Of a stretch of 64,000 nt of DNA, positions 33,274 through 42,860 are shown in pieces. The stretch is taken from NCBI RefSeq assembly GCF_026000115.1, contig NZ_AP026867.1, positions 1,271,501-1,335,500 of the forward strand, in the 5' to 3' direction. The position numbers and the translations under genes are program-made. The notes beneath the pieces are model-generated. The model searched no databases. It was not told the DNA's origin and saw only the letters and a list, made by a program, of their open reading frames with translations. The stretch comes from Aureispira anguillae (GTDB taxonomy: Bacteria; Bacteroidota; Bacteroidia; Chitinophagales; Saprospiraceae). Position 1 is the stretch's first letter, and the number at the start of each line of letters is the position of its first letter.

Positions 33274-35775
33274 ATGACAATTTGTATTAAGAAAATAGGA
33301 TATACCTTGCTCTTAGTGATTAGCAGTTTACCTTATCTTGCATTTAGCCAAGTCGAACCTTCAACATTTGAAGGGCAATTGATTGATTCTATTAATCAAT
33401 ACTATATTTATAATGCAAAAATTGAAATTATAGGCGGCTATCAGGTGATAAAAGAAACGACTAGTGACTCTTTTGGGCGTTATAGCATAGACGGTTTGAC
33501 TTATGGAAAAAAAGAAATAAAAATACACAAAAACGGTTATGCGAGCATTCATTTGGTGGTCTTATTAGAAGAAGGAGCCAATCGTTTTAACGTTTATATG
33601 CATCCAAAACATTTTGATCTAGCACCCTCAGAAATAATTAGCAATAAAGACAATCATTTGTCAACAATTAGTAGCAATGCCAAGGTGTTATCAGCTACTA
33701 CTATAGAGTTGCAAAATCGAATGAGTATACAAGATGCCCTTGCAAGTGTTTCTGGTATTTCTGCTTTTTCGGATGGCGGAATTGGCAGTTCTCGGATTAA
33801 TATAGGAGTTCGTGGTTTAGATCCTAGACAATCTCAGCGAGTGGTTTTATTAGAGGATGGTCTGCCTTTGCAAACGAGCCCTTATTTGATGAGCTTAGGA
33901 ACCTTTAACACCCCTCCAGTAGAACGAATTAAAAGCATTGAAATTTTAAAATCGGCTTCGGCACTTCGGTATGGAGCGCAAAGTATAGGTGGGGTGATTA
34001 ATTTTATTACCCAGACTCCTCGTCAAGCAATGGGAGGAAAAATTAGACTACAGGGCGGTATGAATGGTTTTGCTAGTGCTTTGGCAGAAATAGGAGGCTT
34101 TGGAACAGAAAAAATTAGACCTGAATTTCAGTTTTTATACAAACGAGGAGATGGCTATAAGAGTCATAACACATTTTCTCAGGTCAATGGAAACGCTCGA
34201 TTGGCTTATGTTCCTACTCCCAAAAATCGCCTAGATTTTAAAATTCATGGAAACTTTGAAGATGCCAATACAACTTACACTGGTTTAACGGAATATTCCT
34301 ATCGAACCAACCCTAGATTTAATGCAAAAAAAAGCGACACGTTAAGTAATTGGAACATTGGTTTTAATTTAACCTATCAGCATGAAATTGCTAAGCAAGT
34401 AGATTCTGAAACTAAATTATACTTCAATTATACCAATTTTGGTTGGTGGCAAGAGGACAATATCTTTATTTCAGAAGCAGATTATTTAGCGAATAATTTA
34501 AAAGAACAATCGATTGAAAATAGCTATGCGATTCAAGATTTGATTCGGGTTGGAAATGGAGTATCTAATCGAAGCAATTTGCAACAAGTTTATACTGGTG
34601 GTTTAGAACAAAGCTTTGTGTGGAACCACAACATTAGCAAAACGGTTGATGGAAAATTAAATGTAGGAATTCATTTTCATCTAGAAAATATCAATCAGCA
34701 AGAAAAGAAAGGCAATGCGCCCAACGATTATGAAGGTGTTTTTTATGAATTTGATTCTGCTACGCAACAAAAGGTACAAGTGGGCAATCATTACCACTTA
34801 GAAACCTATGCTTTTTCGCTCTTTGCCATTGAAAAAATTACATTGGGCAAATTAAGTCTGCATGGAGGGTTTCGATTAGAAGCATTTAATTTGGAGCAAG
34901 TAGATTTATTGTCGGTAAATCGAGATCGAAAAAGCAATGCATTTTTTACTCTACTACCAGGAGTAGGGTTTAATTATGCCTTCAAAGCATTGGATATTTT
35001 TGGAGGGGCACATCGAGCCTTTAGCCCTCCATCTATTCGCACACTTCGGGCAACAGATTTCGGAAACCCAACCAATACCCAGTATCAAGACCTAGCATCC
35101 TTAGTTTCTAGCAGTTGGAATTTTGAATTGGGTTGCCGTTCTTTTTCCAAGTATTTAGCGGTAGAATCAACCGCCTTTTTGTTGTTGATTGATGATTTGG
35201 TAAGCACGGGGTTTAAAAGCAGTTTTACTAACAAGAATCAGGTTGTTACAACAGGGATAGAAACCGAATTTACGATAAAAACCTCCCAACTCTGGAAACA
35301 TTTGCCCAATATCCAACTGAACTATACTTACCTTAGAACGGCAATACTGAGCGGTAAACTCAATCGCTCTGCGCTTAGTTTGAACACGACTCCAGATGTA
35401 GCAGGGAATGAACTGCCGTATGCTCCCCAACATACGTTTTCAATTGCAGCAACCTATCATTCTTATTTTGGGCTTTCTGCCTTTGTAGAATATCGATATG
35501 TAGGCCGTTCTTATAGCGATTATGAGAACATCAATTATATTTTTAATCGAGGAGATACAGGACCCATTCCAGCTTATTGGCTGTTGAACGCAAGCATTAG
35601 TTATCAATACAAGCACTTTTTGCGCTTTTTTGTAAGCGGTGAAAACTTGTTGGATAAGGTTTACATTAGTTCTAGATTACACTCTCATCCAGCACATCCT
35701 TCTGCTACTTCTAGTTCAGGGATTTTAGTTGGAAATCGCTTACAGATAGTAGGGGGAGTAGAGTATAAATTCTAA
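33274..35775 (+). CDS. FecA-like TonB-dependent receptor
   Basis: The 833-residue outer-membrane receptor has a signal peptide (to about LAFSQ), a carboxypeptidase-regulatory-like domain (about 30-110), a plug (about 140-245: MSIQDALASVSGISAF, INIGVRGLDPRQSQRVVLLEDGLPL, SASALRYGAQSIGGVINFIT) and a barrel. The C-terminus GENLLDKVYISSRLHSHP with NRLQIVGGVEYKF is like FecA-type ferric dicitrate/siderophore receptors. Ferric chelate import is therefore likely, in agreement with the upstream operator-like site and with the iron importer 2 kb away. Confidence 0.85.
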   Translation: MTICIKKIGYTLLLVISSLPYLAFSQVEPSTFEGQLIDSINQYYIYNAKIEIIGGYQVIKETTSDSFGRYSIDGLTYGKKEIKIHKNGYASIHLVVLLEEGANRFNVYMHPKHFDLAPSEIISNKDNHLSTISSNAKVLSATTIELQNRMSIQDALASVSGISAFSDGGIGSSRINIGVRGLDPRQSQRVVLLEDGLPLQTSPYLMSLGTFNTPPVERIKSIEILKSASALRYGAQSIGGVINFITQTPRQAMGGKIRLQGGMNGFASALAEIGGFGTEKIRPEFQFLYKRGDGYKSHNTFSQVNGNARLAYVPTPKNRLDFKIHGNFEDANTTYTGLTEYSYRTNPRFNAKKSDTLSNWNIGFNLTYQHEIAKQVDSETKLYFNYTNFGWWQEDNIFISEADYLANNLKEQSIENSYAIQDLIRVGNGVSNRSNLQQVYTGGLEQSFVWNHNISKTVDGKLNVGIHFHLENINQQEKKGNAPNDYEGVFYEFDSATQQKVQVGNHYHLETYAFSLFAIEKITLGKLSLHGGFRLEAFNLEQVDLLSVNRDRKSNAFFTLLPGVGFNYAFKALDIFGGAHRAFSPPSIRTLRATDFGNPTNTQYQDLASLVSSSWNFELGCRSFSKYLAVESTAFLLLIDDLVSTGFKSSFTNKNQVVTTGIETEFTIKTSQLWKHLPNIQLNYTYLRTAILSGKLNRSALSLNTTPDVAGNELPYAPQHTFSIAATYHSYFGLSAFVEYRYVGRSYSDYENINYIFNRGDTGPIPAYWLLNASISYQYKHFLRFFVSGENLLDKVYISSRLHSHPAHPSATSSSGILVGNRLQIVGGVEYKF

Positions 35776-35787
35776 TACAAGGGAGGG

Positions 35788-37287
35788 ATGAAGCAGAAAA
35801 ATGGTCAACCCTACACAAAGCAACAGGTCATCAAATGCTTGTTGTTGTTGCTTGCTTGTTTGCTGAGTAGAATGGTTAGTGCTATTTTCTATATAGAAGA
35901 TATAGACAGCCTTCGTTTTGCCTTAGCAGTTTATAATTATGATGTAGTGGCGCTCCAGCCTCATTTTCCAGGTTACTTTTTTTACTTTATGCTCATCAAG
36001 CCACTATTTTTAGTGGTTCAAAATCTCGGAATTTCTTATGCCTTAATGGGAGGAGTCGCAACGTTTATAATTATTGTTTATAGTTATAAAATTTATGCGC
36101 TCTTATTGGATCAAGAAGCAGAAAAACAAAGCTATAGTTTAGGGCTATTGTTGTTGTTTAACCCTTTGTTATTGCTTATGTCTACCCGATATATGCCCGA
36201 TATTTTTGGATTGGCATTATTGATGAGCGGTAGCTTTTATTTTTTGAATGCCATTCGCTATCGTTTGCTGAGTAGTGCCTTATTGCATGTTATTATAATG
36301 GGCTTGCAATGTGGGCTAAGGCTGTCTTATATTCCCTTTTGGTTGCCTTCTATTTTATTGGCTGTTATCTTTTTTCGGCAGCTTCACTTTTTGTGTTTAG
36401 CAGGGCTTGGAGCCGTTCTTTTTTGGCTGCTTCCCATGTTGTGGGATACAGGATGGGAGTCATTATTAGAAGTAAGCCAACGGCATTCTGTAGGACATTT
36501 TACAGAGTGGGGAGGAACGGTTATGGCAAACGATAGAAGCTATATAGAACGTTTAGTGGCAATGCTTGAAAGCATCTGGGCAGATGGTTTAGGCGGTTAT
36601 TGGTTGGAGCGGCATTGGTTGACGGCAATTTGGTCGTTGGGGATGTTGGTATTTGTCCTTAAGGCGCTTTGGTTTTGTTATCAAAAGGCGTTGTATAAGG
36701 GGAACAAATACATCTATTGCGTATTACTCAGCCTAGGAATATATACGATTTGGGCTTACTTTTTTCAGAACATTGTGTATAAGCCTCGGCACATTATGCC
36801 CTTAATTCCATTTGCTGCTATGATAATCGCCTTTGGCGCAGATCGCTTTTTAGCGACAAGCAACCCAACTAAAAATATATTTATACCACTGACCTTCGGA
36901 ACTTATATTTTGGTTAGTTCAGTATTGGCGTGGCAACACAAAAGCCCTTCTAGCATTTCGCAAATTAAGCAATATTTAATGGATCAGCACCCCACTGACC
37001 CCATTTTGGTGTTGAGTCCTAGATTGATTAATTTTTATTTTCAAAAACATACAGAATTAAAAAAGAGCAAGATCAATTGTTTTTCCTTGGATAATTTGGA
37101 GAGAGAGGGACTTCCCGATACAGCAGGTTATACCCTTGTTTATTCGACACAAAATATAGATCATCTGATGGGGCAAAAGGGAACCGAATTGATGTTTTAT
37201 CACAATCCTTATGTCAATCGACTTTGGAGTCAATTGGTCTTGTATCAATACACAAATCAAAAAAACAACGAGATAAATGAGCAATAA
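35788..37287 (+). CDS. polytopic membrane protein, GT-C glycosyltransferase-like
   Basis: The 499-residue protein has about ten membrane segments and a soluble C-terminal part from about residue 410. The first extracytoplasmic loop has acidic residues (FYIEDIDSLRFALAVYNYD, then PHFPGYFFY) in the position of the catalytic loop of GT-C glycosyltransferases, which use polyprenyl-linked sugars. A GGAGGG Shine-Dalgarno-like sequence stands directly before the ATG. It follows the receptor by 12 bp and overlaps the flavoprotein gene by 11 bp, so the three are probably one operon. Exact activity is not recognised. Confidence 0.7.
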   Translation: MKQKNGQPYTKQQVIKCLLLLLACLLSRMVSAIFYIEDIDSLRFALAVYNYDVVALQPHFPGYFFYFMLIKPLFLVVQNLGISYALMGGVATFIIIVYSYKIYALLLDQEAEKQSYSLGLLLLFNPLLLLMSTRYMPDIFGLALLMSGSFYFLNAIRYRLLSSALLHVIIMGLQCGLRLSYIPFWLPSILLAVIFFRQLHFLCLAGLGAVLFWLLPMLWDTGWESLLEVSQRHSVGHFTEWGGTVMANDRSYIERLVAMLESIWADGLGGYWLERHWLTAIWSLGMLVFVLKALWFCYQKALYKGNKYIYCVLLSLGIYTIWAYFFQNIVYKPRHIMPLIPFAAMIIAFGADRFLATSNPTKNIFIPLTFGTYILVSSVLAWQHKSPSSISQIKQYLMDQHPTDPILVLSPRLINFYFQKHTELKKSKINCFSLDNLEREGLPDTAGYTLVYSTQNIDHLMGQKGTELMFYHNPYVNRLWSQLVLYQYTNQKNNEINEQ

Positions 37288-38602
37288 AGAAATCGCTATT
37301 TTGGGTGGAGGACCAGCAGGCTTAGCCTTGGGGTATTATGCCCAGAAAAAAAACTATGCGTTTACCATTTATGAGGGGCAAGAAAAAACGGGTGGGAATT
37401 GTAGAACCTTTCAATACGAAGATTTTTTGTTTGATGCTGGAGCGCATCGTATACACGACAAGTCAGCAGAGGTGACGCAATTAATCAAGGATTTAATGCA
37501 AGGAGAATTAAAACAAATCCACAGCCCTAGTCAGATTTATAAAGATGGGAAATTTATTGATTTTCCGCTAACCCCTCTTAATTTGGTGTCCAAATTGGGG
37601 CTGCCCACCTTTGTAAAAGCTGCTGCTGAAATTGCCTTGGAAAACCTAAAAACTAGAACAGGAGAAGATAATTTTGAACGTTTAGCCTTAAAGGCTTATG
37701 GGAAAAAAATAGCCGAAAATTTTTTGCTAAATTACTCCCAAAAATTATGGGGAACTCCTTGTCATCAACTGTCTACGCAGGTCGCAGGCAAGCGCTTAAA
37801 AGGCTTAAATGTAAAAACATTTATTATTGAAGGTTTATTGGGACTCAAAGCAAAGACAGAACATATTGATGGAGCCTTCTATTATCCTGATTATGGGATT
37901 GGAAGTATTTTTGATCGTTTAGCCGAACGTTGTGATCTCAACAATATCCTAACCAATCATAAGGTGACTAAAATTTATCATCAAGATCAAAAAATTACAA
38001 AAATAGAACTAAATCATCAATCAATCAAAACGGTAGATTGCTTGCTTAATACACTGCCACTGAATGTATTTTTAAATAGCTTAAGCCCTCGTCCTCCTGC
38101 TGAAATATTAGATTTAATCCAGCAAATTCGCTTTAGAAGCATACTTCTGGTGGTTTTTATGATAGACAAACCAAGCATCAATAACAATGCTTCTATGTAT
38201 TTTCCAGATGAAGAATTCCCGTTCACTAGAATTTATGAGCCTAAAAATCGAAGCGCTAAAATGGCTCCCTCTAATAAAACAACGCTTGCCGTTGAAATTC
38301 CTTGCCAGCATAATGATTATTGGTGGAAACTGGGAGAGGAGGAATTGATTGAAGAAATCAAAGGAAAGGTCTTGCCCTTGGGCTTTTTCAAAGAAGATGA
38401 GTTATTAAATGTGGTGGTCAAACGGTTGCCTTTTGCTTATCCTATTTTAGAAATTGGTTTTGAAGAAAAGATAGCAACGATTTTAGATTATCTAAAAGGA
38501 TTTAAAAACCTGTATACCAACGGACGGAATGGCTTGTTTAAATATAGCCATATTCACGACATGTTTTTGACTGGAAAGGCAACAATTGAGTCGATTGAAT
38601 AA
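37277..38602 (+). CDS. FAD-dependent oxidoreductase, UGM-like
   Basis: The 441-residue flavoprotein begins with the dinucleotide-binding motif ILGGGPAGLALGYYA (residues about 7-21) followed by YEGQEKTGGNCRT and DAGAHRIHD, the pattern of the UDP-galactopyranose mutase/protoporphyrinogen oxidase/amine oxidase group. The C-terminal block ASMYFPDEEFPFTRIYEP and NLYTNGRNGLFKYSHIHDM fits UGM-like sugar or isoprenoid enzymes. Because its start overlaps the GT-C-like gene, a shared role in glycan or glycolipid synthesis is plausible, but the substrate is unknown. Confidence 0.8.
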   Translation: MSNKEIAILGGGPAGLALGYYAQKKNYAFTIYEGQEKTGGNCRTFQYEDFLFDAGAHRIHDKSAEVTQLIKDLMQGELKQIHSPSQIYKDGKFIDFPLTPLNLVSKLGLPTFVKAAAEIALENLKTRTGEDNFERLALKAYGKKIAENFLLNYSQKLWGTPCHQLSTQVAGKRLKGLNVKTFIIEGLLGLKAKTEHIDGAFYYPDYGIGSIFDRLAERCDLNNILTNHKVTKIYHQDQKITKIELNHQSIKTVDCLLNTLPLNVFLNSLSPRPPAEILDLIQQIRFRSILLVVFMIDKPSINNNASMYFPDEEFPFTRIYEPKNRSAKMAPSNKTTLAVEIPCQHNDYWWKLGEEELIEEIKGKVLPLGFFKEDELLNVVVKRLPFAYPILEIGFEEKIATILDYLKGFKNLYTNGRNGLFKYSHIHDMFLTGKATIESIE

Positions 38603-38632
38603 TTGATCGTCGGTGTCTTTGGGAAATAAAAG

Positions 38633-38658
38633 GTGGCGATTTGAAAACAAATCGCCAC
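38633..38658. terminator. bidirectional hairpin between convergent genes
   Basis: GTGGCGATTTG and CAAATCGCCAC form a perfect 11-bp stem with loop AAAA between the flavoprotein gene and the beta-helix gene. T-tracts are poor on both sides. Confidence 0.75.
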
Positions 38659-38676
38659 ATCATCCAATCAACAACG

Positions 38677-41600
38677 TTAGTGAACAATAACTTTTTGAGA
38701 ATAAGAAGACTGTTTATTACTTATTGAAATAATATAAGCACAAGGAACGGTGTTGTTTACAGGTAGCGGAATCCTATTTAAGCCTTGGTGACTGTTATAG
38801 TCAGACTTATAAACAACCTGCCCTAGCGTATTAAATATCTGAAGGACAAAAGAACTATTCCTTTCACTCATAAAACAAAGCTCCTTTTGGCTATTGATCC
38901 AGAAGGAAGGAGGAAATTGTTTCGCCCTTTTTATGGCTGTATCAAAGTAGATCATAATAACATTCGAAATGTTAGAAATAGCTCCACTAAAATCGGTTTG
39001 CAACAAGCGATAATAATTATAACTGCTAAAAGGATTGACATCTGTGTAGGTATAATGGCTAGGTTGAGTGGTTGTACCTTGCCCAGATACGGTGTCTAAA
39101 TATTGCCAATTGATGCCATCAACACTTTTTTGAAGCGTAAAATAAGCATTATTGGTTTCCGAAGAAGTAGTCCATTGAAGTTCGATGTTTGCATTGATTT
39201 TTTGACCACTAAAACTCAACAAGTCAATTGGAAGGGTACTCGCATCCAATAAGCCTGTGAATTCAGAAAAGCTATTCAAGGTCCCATAGCTCAATTCGTT
39301 GCTACTGCTATTAACCGTTGAATTATAACTTTGCCAAGTTCCTACACTACCAGTTATTTTTTTTGCCAATTTAGAAAGTGATTCCGAAGGAATGGTTCCA
39401 ATCAAAGCATCATCATACAATAGGGTTATGGTGTAGGTAAAATCACTCCCTCCTGTAGCCGCAATTTTCCAATAAGCATCAAAGTGCTTGGGGCTACTGA
39501 TGGCACCGTTATTACTAGGATCATTGGGACTAGTTCCAGAATAATATTGAGCAGACTGAATGCTTGGAAGTACGCCTGTATTCCCCCATTCTATTTTAGC
39601 AACAGGACGATTGGCAAAGGACAATATTTCAATTCCACCCAAGGTATGATTCCCTGTAATGCTTAATTCTTGAGGGCTAACTGTGGGGGTAAATTCATTG
39701 GCTCCAATATCGGTTCCTCCATCCGCTACAATAGTAGAACGCCCAGCCAAAAGATGATTAACATCTTCGGTTATGCTAGGAATTTGAACACCTTTTCCAT
39801 TGAGGTACCAAGATTCTCTTTGAGCAGGATCAATATCTAAATGCCCAATTAGAAAATTATCAAACAAATTATTCAAATTAATTTGAGATAAATCATCTGC
39901 CCAGCTAGATTCACTACTAGCAGTTGCTAGTTTCCAATCTCCAAAGTTTTTATCGACATGATTCCATTGATTGAGCGCATTGATATCATGGTTGGCAAAG
40001 AAATTATAATTGGACGACCAATCTTGAGGATTTGCGCTATTATTACCTAGGCAATAGTGCTTGCCAGTCCCTCCAGAGCGATTGTTAATAAAAGCATTAT
40101 TTAACAAATTGAGGTTGGCTTGATCTTGGCGAAGAAGACAGAAAGAATTTACGCTTGCAGTTGCCCCAGAAGTTCCATCTATCACAATAGTATTGTAATA
40201 AACTTCCTTGTTGCCTGTGGTACCTGCACTTTCAATTCCTTTAACGTTTGCCGTTCCTGAAGTGGTACGCCCTACTTTTATCTGATTGTTTGCAAAAAGT
40301 ATATCGCCTGTTGTTTGCGTATAGATTCCCCAAACAGAACTATTGTGATTGCCAGCGGTGGTATTGATTTCATAAATTTTGTTTCGAGTGATGGTAAAAT
40401 CACTGTTCTTTTCGTCCTCAATATAGATCGCAGCAGCAGGACCAATATCACTGGTGCTTAGCTGTTGAATATGGTGAATTTGATTGCCTTCAATACGCAG
40501 TGGGTAAGGACCACCAGAAGCAAAAGCAGAACGACCAACATAAATACCAGCTGCTACATTGTCTTCTGGAGAATAGCTACTATAACTACCATTGGAGGTA
40601 ATGTAAAAAATATCATTGTTGCTAATACTTGCATTTCCCACTTCTGCTTGAATTCCATAAGCGGTATGATTAGAGCTAGAGCTACTATTAAAATGAATGT
40701 TACCGATGGTATTATTTTTAATGGTAACATTGACATCACTTCCATAAAATTCAATCCCCACAGCAGGTCGCCATTCCGATTCGATTTTGTCTTGGTTTTG
40801 GTAGCCTCCAATTCGGTTCCCTTCAATGCGTACTGTTCCTGCGGAAAGGTCAATCCCTGAAAAATAGTAAGCTGTTTTGATATTAGCAATGATGTTATTA
40901 AGGATATTGACGGTTCCTGTTCCTACACCAGATTCTATTTTAATACCTGTAAAACGCCCACTGCCAGTAGCAGTTGTTGGAGTGCCGCCTCTGTTGTCGT
41001 CAGCGCCTCCCATGCCATTTCCTTCAATCGAATAGCCTGTTCCATCCTTAATCAAAATACCAATCATTTGCCCCGAACGACTAGTGTGTTGGTAAAAACT
41101 ATTGTTGTTGATCGTCCAGTATTCATTGCCATCGTCCAATAAAATTCCTTCCGTATTGTAATTGTAAATTGAATTGCGTAGAATAGTATTGTGGCTGTTT
41201 TTGTTGGCAGTTGGCGCTTGAGAAACGATAGCTTGGTAGGTGCTACCAGAGACGCTTTCTCGGATGTGATTGTACTGGATCAAATTATAGCTATTGCCTC
41301 CTGAGGTCACAGGAACAGACCAACCATCGTCTCCAAAAGTAATAACCCCTTTAGAAGCTTCCCAACAGTGATTTCTTAGGTGGCAGTGTTGAATGGTATT
41401 ATACGTTGCACCATTGACAAGGTAAACTGTTGAAGCATCATTATTGCTATTGTCAATATCCAATGCACTATTGCTGCCTGCTCCGCCAGAACGCCCATCA
41501 ATGGTTACATGATCCGCAGCATCAAAGGTTAGCGTTGCCGTTGCATGATTACTGGTGATGACAACATTACTGGCGCCCAATTCGGGGCGAATAGTTAAGG

Positions 41601-42699
41601 TATTGATGGTTGACATTCCTGTTATTTCGGGAATGGTAACTGCCCCGCTATAGGTGCCATCCCTTAGTTCGAGAATCACAGGACCACAAACGCCATTGGC
41701 TGCCAAATCAGCAATAGCATTGCTTAAGTCCGCATAATTAGGAGCCGTTCCCCCAATTGTGTAGGTGCCCGTGAAAGATAAGTTTATACTTGTATTATAA
41801 TGATCATTGGCTTGGTTTTCGTCCGTAACCGCATTGGGCAGTACACTGTTAATGGCTAAGTTATAGGTATTCCCCTGATTGAATGTGTAGGTTCCTAGAC
41901 TAACACTAATCTGTTGATTAGGCGAAAGAGAACCTGTCCAGTGGATTGGTGTTTGAGCAATGCTATTGACCGACCAATGAATGGTTGCAGTACTTAGGTT
42001 TTGGGTTCCAAAATTTCTTAGACTGGCTGTGATATTGGCTGTCCCAGGGCAAAGCAATTGAGGCTGATGCGCAACAATACCCGCATCATTTACCGTTGTA
42101 GAAGCGATGGTTAACTGAATGTTGGGGCGATTATAAGTGGTAGATAAATATTGGCTATTGTCCCACGGTGCGCTATCACTTTTATACGTTTTAGTGAGGT
42201 AAGTACTTCCCGTTGAAGTATAGTGATAATAGGGACGACTGCTTGCATAAGTTTGATTTCCCTTAAGCACTAATACTTGCAAGTTATCACTACCATTATA
42301 ATAAAAAGGACTGTTTAAGCTTACCTCAGCCCAGCCATTGGGCATTGTATTCGGAAAACTACCAGCCCATACTAGCGTATAGGTAGTGCTGTCTGTACTT
42401 CCTGCGGACAGGCTATTATTAGAACTTGTTTTAAGGTATATCGAAACATTATCAATCGAAACAGAGCTAGCTCCAGACGCTTTTTGAAATGCTAATTTAG
42501 TAATGTTTCCTGCATAACCAATTTCGGAAGAAGTATAGATTATTTCGGAAGTAGAATAGGTGTAATAACGGTTGATTGGAGCTAAATCACTAGAGTTAGC
42601 AGTACTAGTCCCTATAGTAACTACATTTTGTGCAACGACTGACTGAAAGCAAGTCAGTAAGTAACTAATTACAAATAAAAGGTATGTGTTTTTTTTCAT
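38677..42699 (-). CDS. T9SS-sorted 1340-residue beta-helix surface protein
   Basis: The protein has a signal peptide (to about VVAQN), an N-terminal fibronectin/CARDB-like region (about 30-310: VVTIGTSTANSSDLAP, then NDAGIVAHQPQLLCPGTANI), a long right-handed parallel beta-helix (about 320-950, many N-x-I-x-x-N repeats such as INNNSFYQH and IEGNRIGGYQ), an Ig-like region with LQWTTSSETNNAYFTLQKS near 1170, and a T9SS type A sorting domain at the C-terminus (LQIFNTLGQVVYKS, QKVIVH). It should be exported by the type IX system and attached to or released from the surface. Beta-helix folds often bind or cleave polysaccharides; no catalytic site is identified. Confidence 0.88.
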   Translation of the reverse strand: MKKNTYLLFVISYLLTCFQSVVAQNVVTIGTSTANSSDLAPINRYYTYSTSEIIYTSSEIGYAGNITKLAFQKASGASSVSIDNVSIYLKTSSNNSLSAGSTDSTTYTLVWAGSFPNTMPNGWAEVSLNSPFYYNGSDNLQVLVLKGNQTYASSRPYYHYTSTGSTYLTKTYKSDSAPWDNSQYLSTTYNRPNIQLTIASTTVNDAGIVAHQPQLLCPGTANITASLRNFGTQNLSTATIHWSVNSIAQTPIHWTGSLSPNQQISVSLGTYTFNQGNTYNLAINSVLPNAVTDENQANDHYNTSINLSFTGTYTIGGTAPNYADLSNAIADLAANGVCGPVILELRDGTYSGAVTIPEITGMSTINTLTIRPELGASNVVITSNHATATLTFDAADHVTIDGRSGGAGSNSALDIDNSNNDASTVYLVNGATYNTIQHCHLRNHCWEASKGVITFGDDGWSVPVTSGGNSYNLIQYNHIRESVSGSTYQAIVSQAPTANKNSHNTILRNSIYNYNTEGILLDDGNEYWTINNNSFYQHTSRSGQMIGILIKDGTGYSIEGNGMGGADDNRGGTPTTATGSGRFTGIKIESGVGTGTVNILNNIIANIKTAYYFSGIDLSAGTVRIEGNRIGGYQNQDKIESEWRPAVGIEFYGSDVNVTIKNNTIGNIHFNSSSSSNHTAYGIQAEVGNASISNNDIFYITSNGSYSSYSPEDNVAAGIYVGRSAFASGGPYPLRIEGNQIHHIQQLSTSDIGPAAAIYIEDEKNSDFTITRNKIYEINTTAGNHNSSVWGIYTQTTGDILFANNQIKVGRTTSGTANVKGIESAGTTGNKEVYYNTIVIDGTSGATASVNSFCLLRQDQANLNLLNNAFINNRSGGTGKHYCLGNNSANPQDWSSNYNFFANHDINALNQWNHVDKNFGDWKLATASSESSWADDLSQINLNNLFDNFLIGHLDIDPAQRESWYLNGKGVQIPSITEDVNHLLAGRSTIVADGGTDIGANEFTPTVSPQELSITGNHTLGGIEILSFANRPVAKIEWGNTGVLPSIQSAQYYSGTSPNDPSNNGAISSPKHFDAYWKIAATGGSDFTYTITLLYDDALIGTIPSESLSKLAKKITGSVGTWQSYNSTVNSSSNELSYGTLNSFSEFTGLLDASTLPIDLLSFSGQKINANIELQWTTSSETNNAYFTLQKSVDGINWQYLDTVSGQGTTTQPSHYTYTDVNPFSSYNYYRLLQTDFSGAISNISNVIMIYFDTAIKRAKQFPPSFWINSQKELCFMSERNSSFVLQIFNTLGQVVYKSDYNSHQGLNRIPLPVNNTVPCAYIISISNKQSSYSQKVIVH

Positions 42700-42723
42700 T
42701 TTATAAACTATATTTTATGTTTA

Positions 42724-42741
42724 TTTAGACTAAGAATAAAT
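42724..42741 (+). promoter_or_regulatory. operator-like site between beta-helix and cytochrome genes
   Basis: TTTAGACTAAGAATAAAT fits the pattern TTTAGACTNANNNTAAAT shared with 27870 and 32443. It is 25 bp from the beta-helix start codon on the left and 120 bp from the cytochrome operon on the right. Confidence 0.5.
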
Positions 42742-42860
42742 AAAAACAAATGTAGAATTATTCAACCATTTTTTATAGTTTTGGCCGCAGAAAAGGAATT
42801 ATTCCTAAAAAGACAACTTCAGACCTTAGATTATTTTTAGGGTCTATTTAATATTTTTTT

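Noticed and set aside
40465-40889. Open frames of 111 to 131 codons inside the beta-helix gene
   Set aside because: They are shadows of the 1340-residue frame, which has signal peptide, fold and sorting domain.
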